Below are positions 62,601-64,000 of a stretch of DNA of 64,000 bases, piece after piece (the first letter of the stretch is position 1; every line of letters starts with the position of its first letter). The translations under genes were made by a program, and so were the position numbers. The notes beneath the pieces were generated by a model, which saw nothing but the letters and a program-made list of their open reading frames with translations, was not told the DNA's origin and searched no databases. This DNA is from Litorisediminicola beolgyonensis (GTDB lineage Bacteria; Pseudomonadota; Alphaproteobacteria; Rhodobacterales; Rhodobacteraceae). The stretch spans positions 3,793 through 67,792 of the forward strand of contig NZ_JBHTMU010000021.1 in assembly GCF_042679605.1 (NCBI RefSeq), written 5' to 3'.

Positions 62601-63275
62601 GACCGAGAACGCGCCTTCGTCCAGCTCGCCCGCGGCGATGAGCTGGTTGTTGTTGACGACGACCGAGATCAGCTCGCTTGCGGTGACGTTGTAGCTTTCG
62701 AGACGGAGGGGATCAATGACGACCTCGAGCATCTCGTCGCGATTGCCCGCGATCCCGGCTTCGAGAACGGCGTCGATGCTTTCCAGCCGGTCCTGGAGGT
62801 TCTTGGCCACCTGCACCATGGTGCGTTCGGGCACCGGGCCGGTGAGGTTCACGATCAGGATCGGGAACTCCGAGAAGTTGATCTCAGAGATCGAGTATTG
62901 CTCGTAACCCGCGGGAAACTTTGACTCCGCCTTGGACATCGCGTCGCGGACATCGGCCATGACCTGGGTCTTGTCCCAGCCGAACTCGAACTCCATCTGG
63001 ACGCCGGCATAGCCCTCGGCGGCGGTGGCCCCGAGGGATTTCAGGCCATCGAGATCGGCAAGCTCGGTCTCCATCGGCTTGACCAGCAGTGTCTCGGAAT
63101 CCGCCGCGGAAATGCCCGGGAACGGGACCGAGACGAAGAGCGCCGGGATCTCAATATCGGGCTCGCCTTCCTTGGGCAGCGCGACGTAGCAGACCGCGCC
63201 GATCACGAGGCTCAGCGCGATGAAGGCGAGGACCATCCGGGCGCGGTCGGCGGCCCAGTCGACGATGCCGGTCAT
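59583..63275 (-). CDS. RND efflux transporter permease
   Basis: The protein has 1230 residues, longer than the usual 1020-1050 because of an extended C-terminal cytoplasmic tail and a loop around the central helices. It begins with the typical first helix and following FVSVPFPGISAADSETLLVK motif of HAE-type pumps. It contains the proton-relay helix region GLILAVGMLVDGAIVVVEYAD (Asp), and the second-half counterpart GIVALAGIVVNNNIVLIDTY. It pumps drugs or other compounds across the envelope with an adaptor protein. It overlaps the adaptor gene by 4 bp and converges on bdhA. Confidence 0.95.
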   Translation of the reverse strand: MTGIVDWAADRARMVLAFIALSLVIGAVCYVALPKEGEPDIEIPALFVSVPFPGISAADSETLLVKPMETELADLDGLKSLGATAAEGYAGVQMEFEFGWDKTQVMADVRDAMSKAESKFPAGYEQYSISEINFSEFPILIVNLTGPVPERTMVQVAKNLQDRLESIDAVLEAGIAGNRDEMLEVVIDPLRLESYNVTASELISVVVNNNQLIAAGELDEGAFSVKIPSSFNEAQDVYNLPVKVNGDRIVTLGDLAEIRLTFEDRTSTARFNGEPSVALQVVKRKGFNIIDTVSQVKDELAKAEADWPSELSAVVTLGTSNDQSRQVASMVSQLEGSVLTAIALVMIVVLAALGTRPALLVGFAIPTSFLLCFAFLAIMGVSVSNIVMFGLILAVGMLVDGAIVVVEYADKRISDGVGPMRAYVEAAKRMFWPVVSSTATTLCAFLPMLFWPGVAGEFMGMLPVTLIFVLSASLVVALVYLPVMGGVTGRFSRLVGHATDALRARTHWTVRLLLVPLALFLLFAGAMSVLNPGYLMGVPAEAGWGGRALGAALFLGAAVLTAIVMGAVKPTRTEGRIRAGYRRSPFGRFIAFIAGNPIMPLVTVAGVVFFVMSVFSYYGENNNGVEFFVATEPEQALVYVKARGNLSLEEKDALVARAEAVVLAHPGVRDAFAFAGDGGLDSNTGGAQPPKDAIGQIQFETIPWEERADDPSLDGDLVVAELEEQLSRLPGIQTEILNLAMGPASAKPVHLRLKGDNWDELLAATEIARARFDATAGLVQTEDTRPLPGIDWQIDVDVEKAGRYGADVATVGAMVQLVTRGLLLDTMPVETSDEEIDIRVRLPQEDRLLSTLDTLRVRTRDGLVPLTNFVTRKPVEKLAEISREGQKRFFDVKAGVAPDLVKFQNDSLVTMGIARKITEEDGAVRYGVVAPAEDLSAAEFREMIDAGTLHSVPVTPAERIETLTRWLETTEFPLGISWEWTGDQEDEAESQAFLGNAFAAALGLMFIILLAQFNSFYNATLVLLAVVLSTAGVLIGMLVMGQTFSIIMTGTGIVALAGIVVNNNIVLIDTYQEYERMMPRIEAIIRTAEDRIRPVFLTTVTTMAGLAPMMFGLSLDFFAGGYTIDSPTALWWKQLATAVVFGLGIATVLTLVFTPSMLAIRVWTGTYLRALGRLFARMSMGRGSRAAQDWALNREARRAKPPVILWEELVTRPETDAPPREPELPLRAAE

Positions 63276-64000
63276 TGCACGACCTCTTCGAAACTCGGGA
63301 TCACCGGCACGCCGTCGGTCACGTATTCCTGCCCGACGGTGATGACGTCGGCCTCGTCGGGCAGGCCGGTGACATAGATGCCGTCGGTGGTGTCGCGCAG
63401 GACCTCCACCGGCACGAAAAGCGCTGTCTGATCCTCGGCGACGATGCGCACCCCGAGCGCGCCGCTGTCGGCAAGCGTCAAAGCGGATTGCGGGATCAGG
63501 TGCGCGGCGCGGCTTTCGGCGGTGACGGCGATCTCGGCGGTTTGCCCGGCGGAGATCGCCAGCGCGCCGTTCGGCACGGTGATCTCGACCCGGAAGGTGC
63601 GGGTGGCTGGATCGGCGTTGCGGGAGACGAAGGTGACCCGGCCGGTGATGGTCTCGCCGCCGGTCAGGCGCGCACCCGCGCGGGCGCCGACCTCGATCTG
63701 GGCGATCTCGGTTTCGGGCGCGAAGCCCACGATCTTGATCGGGTCGATCTGCAGGATCGTGGCGCAGCGCGATCCGGCCTGCAGAAGCGCGCCAAGCTCG
63801 GCGCTGTCGGATTCGAGAAGCCCGTCGAAGGGGGCCATGACCGACAGATTGTCGATGTCGCGCTCGATCCGGGCCACCGCCGCCGCGGCGCTCTGGATCC
63901 CGGCGCGGGCGCTGTCGATCCCGGAGCGCGCGGCTTCGAGACCGGCCTGGGCCGAGGAGACGGCGGCCTCGGCGGCGCGCACGCCCGCGATGGTCGCCGC
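63272..64000 (-). CDS. RND efflux periplasmic adaptor (HlyD/MFP family), 5' end beyond the window
   Basis: The C-terminal 242 residues are visible and the frame runs open to the window end, so the start is outside. Features are an alpha-hairpin coiled coil (EAAVSSAQAGLEAARSGIDS), a lipoyl/barrel transition MAPFDGLLESDSAELGALLQ, and beta-barrel strands ending in a short membrane-proximal domain. It links the RND pump to an outer-membrane channel. It is the gene directly before the pump gene and overlaps it by 4 bp (ATGA). Confidence 0.93.
   Translation of the reverse strand, partial: AATIAGVRAAEAAVSSAQAGLEAARSGIDSARAGIQSAAAAVARIERDIDNLSVMAPFDGLLESDSAELGALLQAGSRCATILQIDPIKIVGFAPETEIAQIEVGARAGARLTGGETITGRVTFVSRNADPATRTFRVEITVPNGALAISAGQTAEIAVTAESRAAHLIPQSALTLADSGALGVRIVAEDQTALFVPVEVLRDTTDGIYVTGLPDEADVITVGQEYVTDGVPVIPSFEEVVQ

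Noticed and set aside
1..64000. CRISPR arrays or toxin-antitoxin pairs
   Set aside because: No regularly spaced repeats were seen, and no small adjacent gene pair has toxin or antitoxin features.

Overview
The window looks like chromosome from a Rhodobacteraceae-type alphaproteobacterium (roseobacter or Rhodobacter relatives). It has high GC and strongly GC-ending codons. It carries TRAP and tripartite tricarboxylate (TTT) transporters, an NADP isocitrate dehydrogenase and a 3-hydroxybutyrate dehydrogenase. Its short intergenic repeats, with a GCAGCGAA-GTCCG core, resemble ones I associate with this family. The taxonomic call is inference from gene content. No tRNA, rRNA or CRISPR array was recognised.

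Region 1 (1-4.1 kb) holds a secreted hypothetical protein, a SAM methyltransferase and a chromate-resistance pair on the minus strand (rhodanese-ChrB-type protein, then ChrA). Region 2 (4.8-23.6 kb) is a catabolic island for ureide, hydantoin or purine-derived compounds. It has one TTT system (tctB-tctA-tctC) and two complete TRAP systems. Its enzymes are a divergent 5-hydroxyisourate-hydrolase-like protein, an OHCU decarboxylase (uraD), a cyclic amidohydrolase, a PuuE-type deacetylase, a cytosine/guanine-deaminase-like amidohydrolase and four Asp/Glu-racemase-superfamily proteins. GntR/FCD and LysR regulators are also present. No urate oxidase is present. Three of the four racemase-like proteins lack both catalytic cysteines. 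A 51-nt element containing the start of lysR recurs 14 kb away beside a lost gene.

Region 3 (24.3-34.0 kb) is mobile DNA next to a UvrD/Rep helicase. A minus-strand operon encodes an excisionase-like protein, a frameshifted tyrosine recombinase, a second tyrosine recombinase and a large serine recombinase, and the three recombinase genes overlap by 4 bp each. The tail of the serine recombinase gene contains the 12-nt 3' end of initiator tRNA-fMet, which suggests an attachment site. Remnants of IS5- and IS3-family elements follow.

Region 4 (34.1-48.8 kb) is the most intriguing part. One + strand transcription unit encodes a LuxR-HTH protein, a 1547-residue VCBS/cadherin-like, coiled-coil, Ca-binding protein, a metallophosphoesterase, a GMC oxidoreductase fused to an alpha/beta hydrolase, and a class III cyclase-ATPase-TPR protein. 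A Crp/Fnr regulator converges on its end. A perfect CRP-type box (TGTGA-N6-TCACA) lies about 40 bp before the predicted start of transcription. The Crp paralogue has the residues expected to bind cAMP and read this box, so the block looks like a closed cyclic-nucleotide circuit. It is bracketed by the N-terminal (32.7 kb) and C-terminal (48.9 kb) remnants of an IS5-family transposase.

Region 5 (49.3-64 kb) looks like ordinary core chromosome: icd, surface-sugar genes (acetyltransferase, cytidylyltransferase, LicD), a DsbA/FrnE-like protein, an AMP-dependent ligase divergent from an XRE-cupin regulator, an entericidin-like lipoprotein, a peptide-type ABC solute-binding protein, bdhA and an RND efflux pump with a partial adaptor. 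It also contains a strong candidate small RNA (57.94-58.02 kb) and a 305-bp tandem duplication between bdhA and the RND gene.
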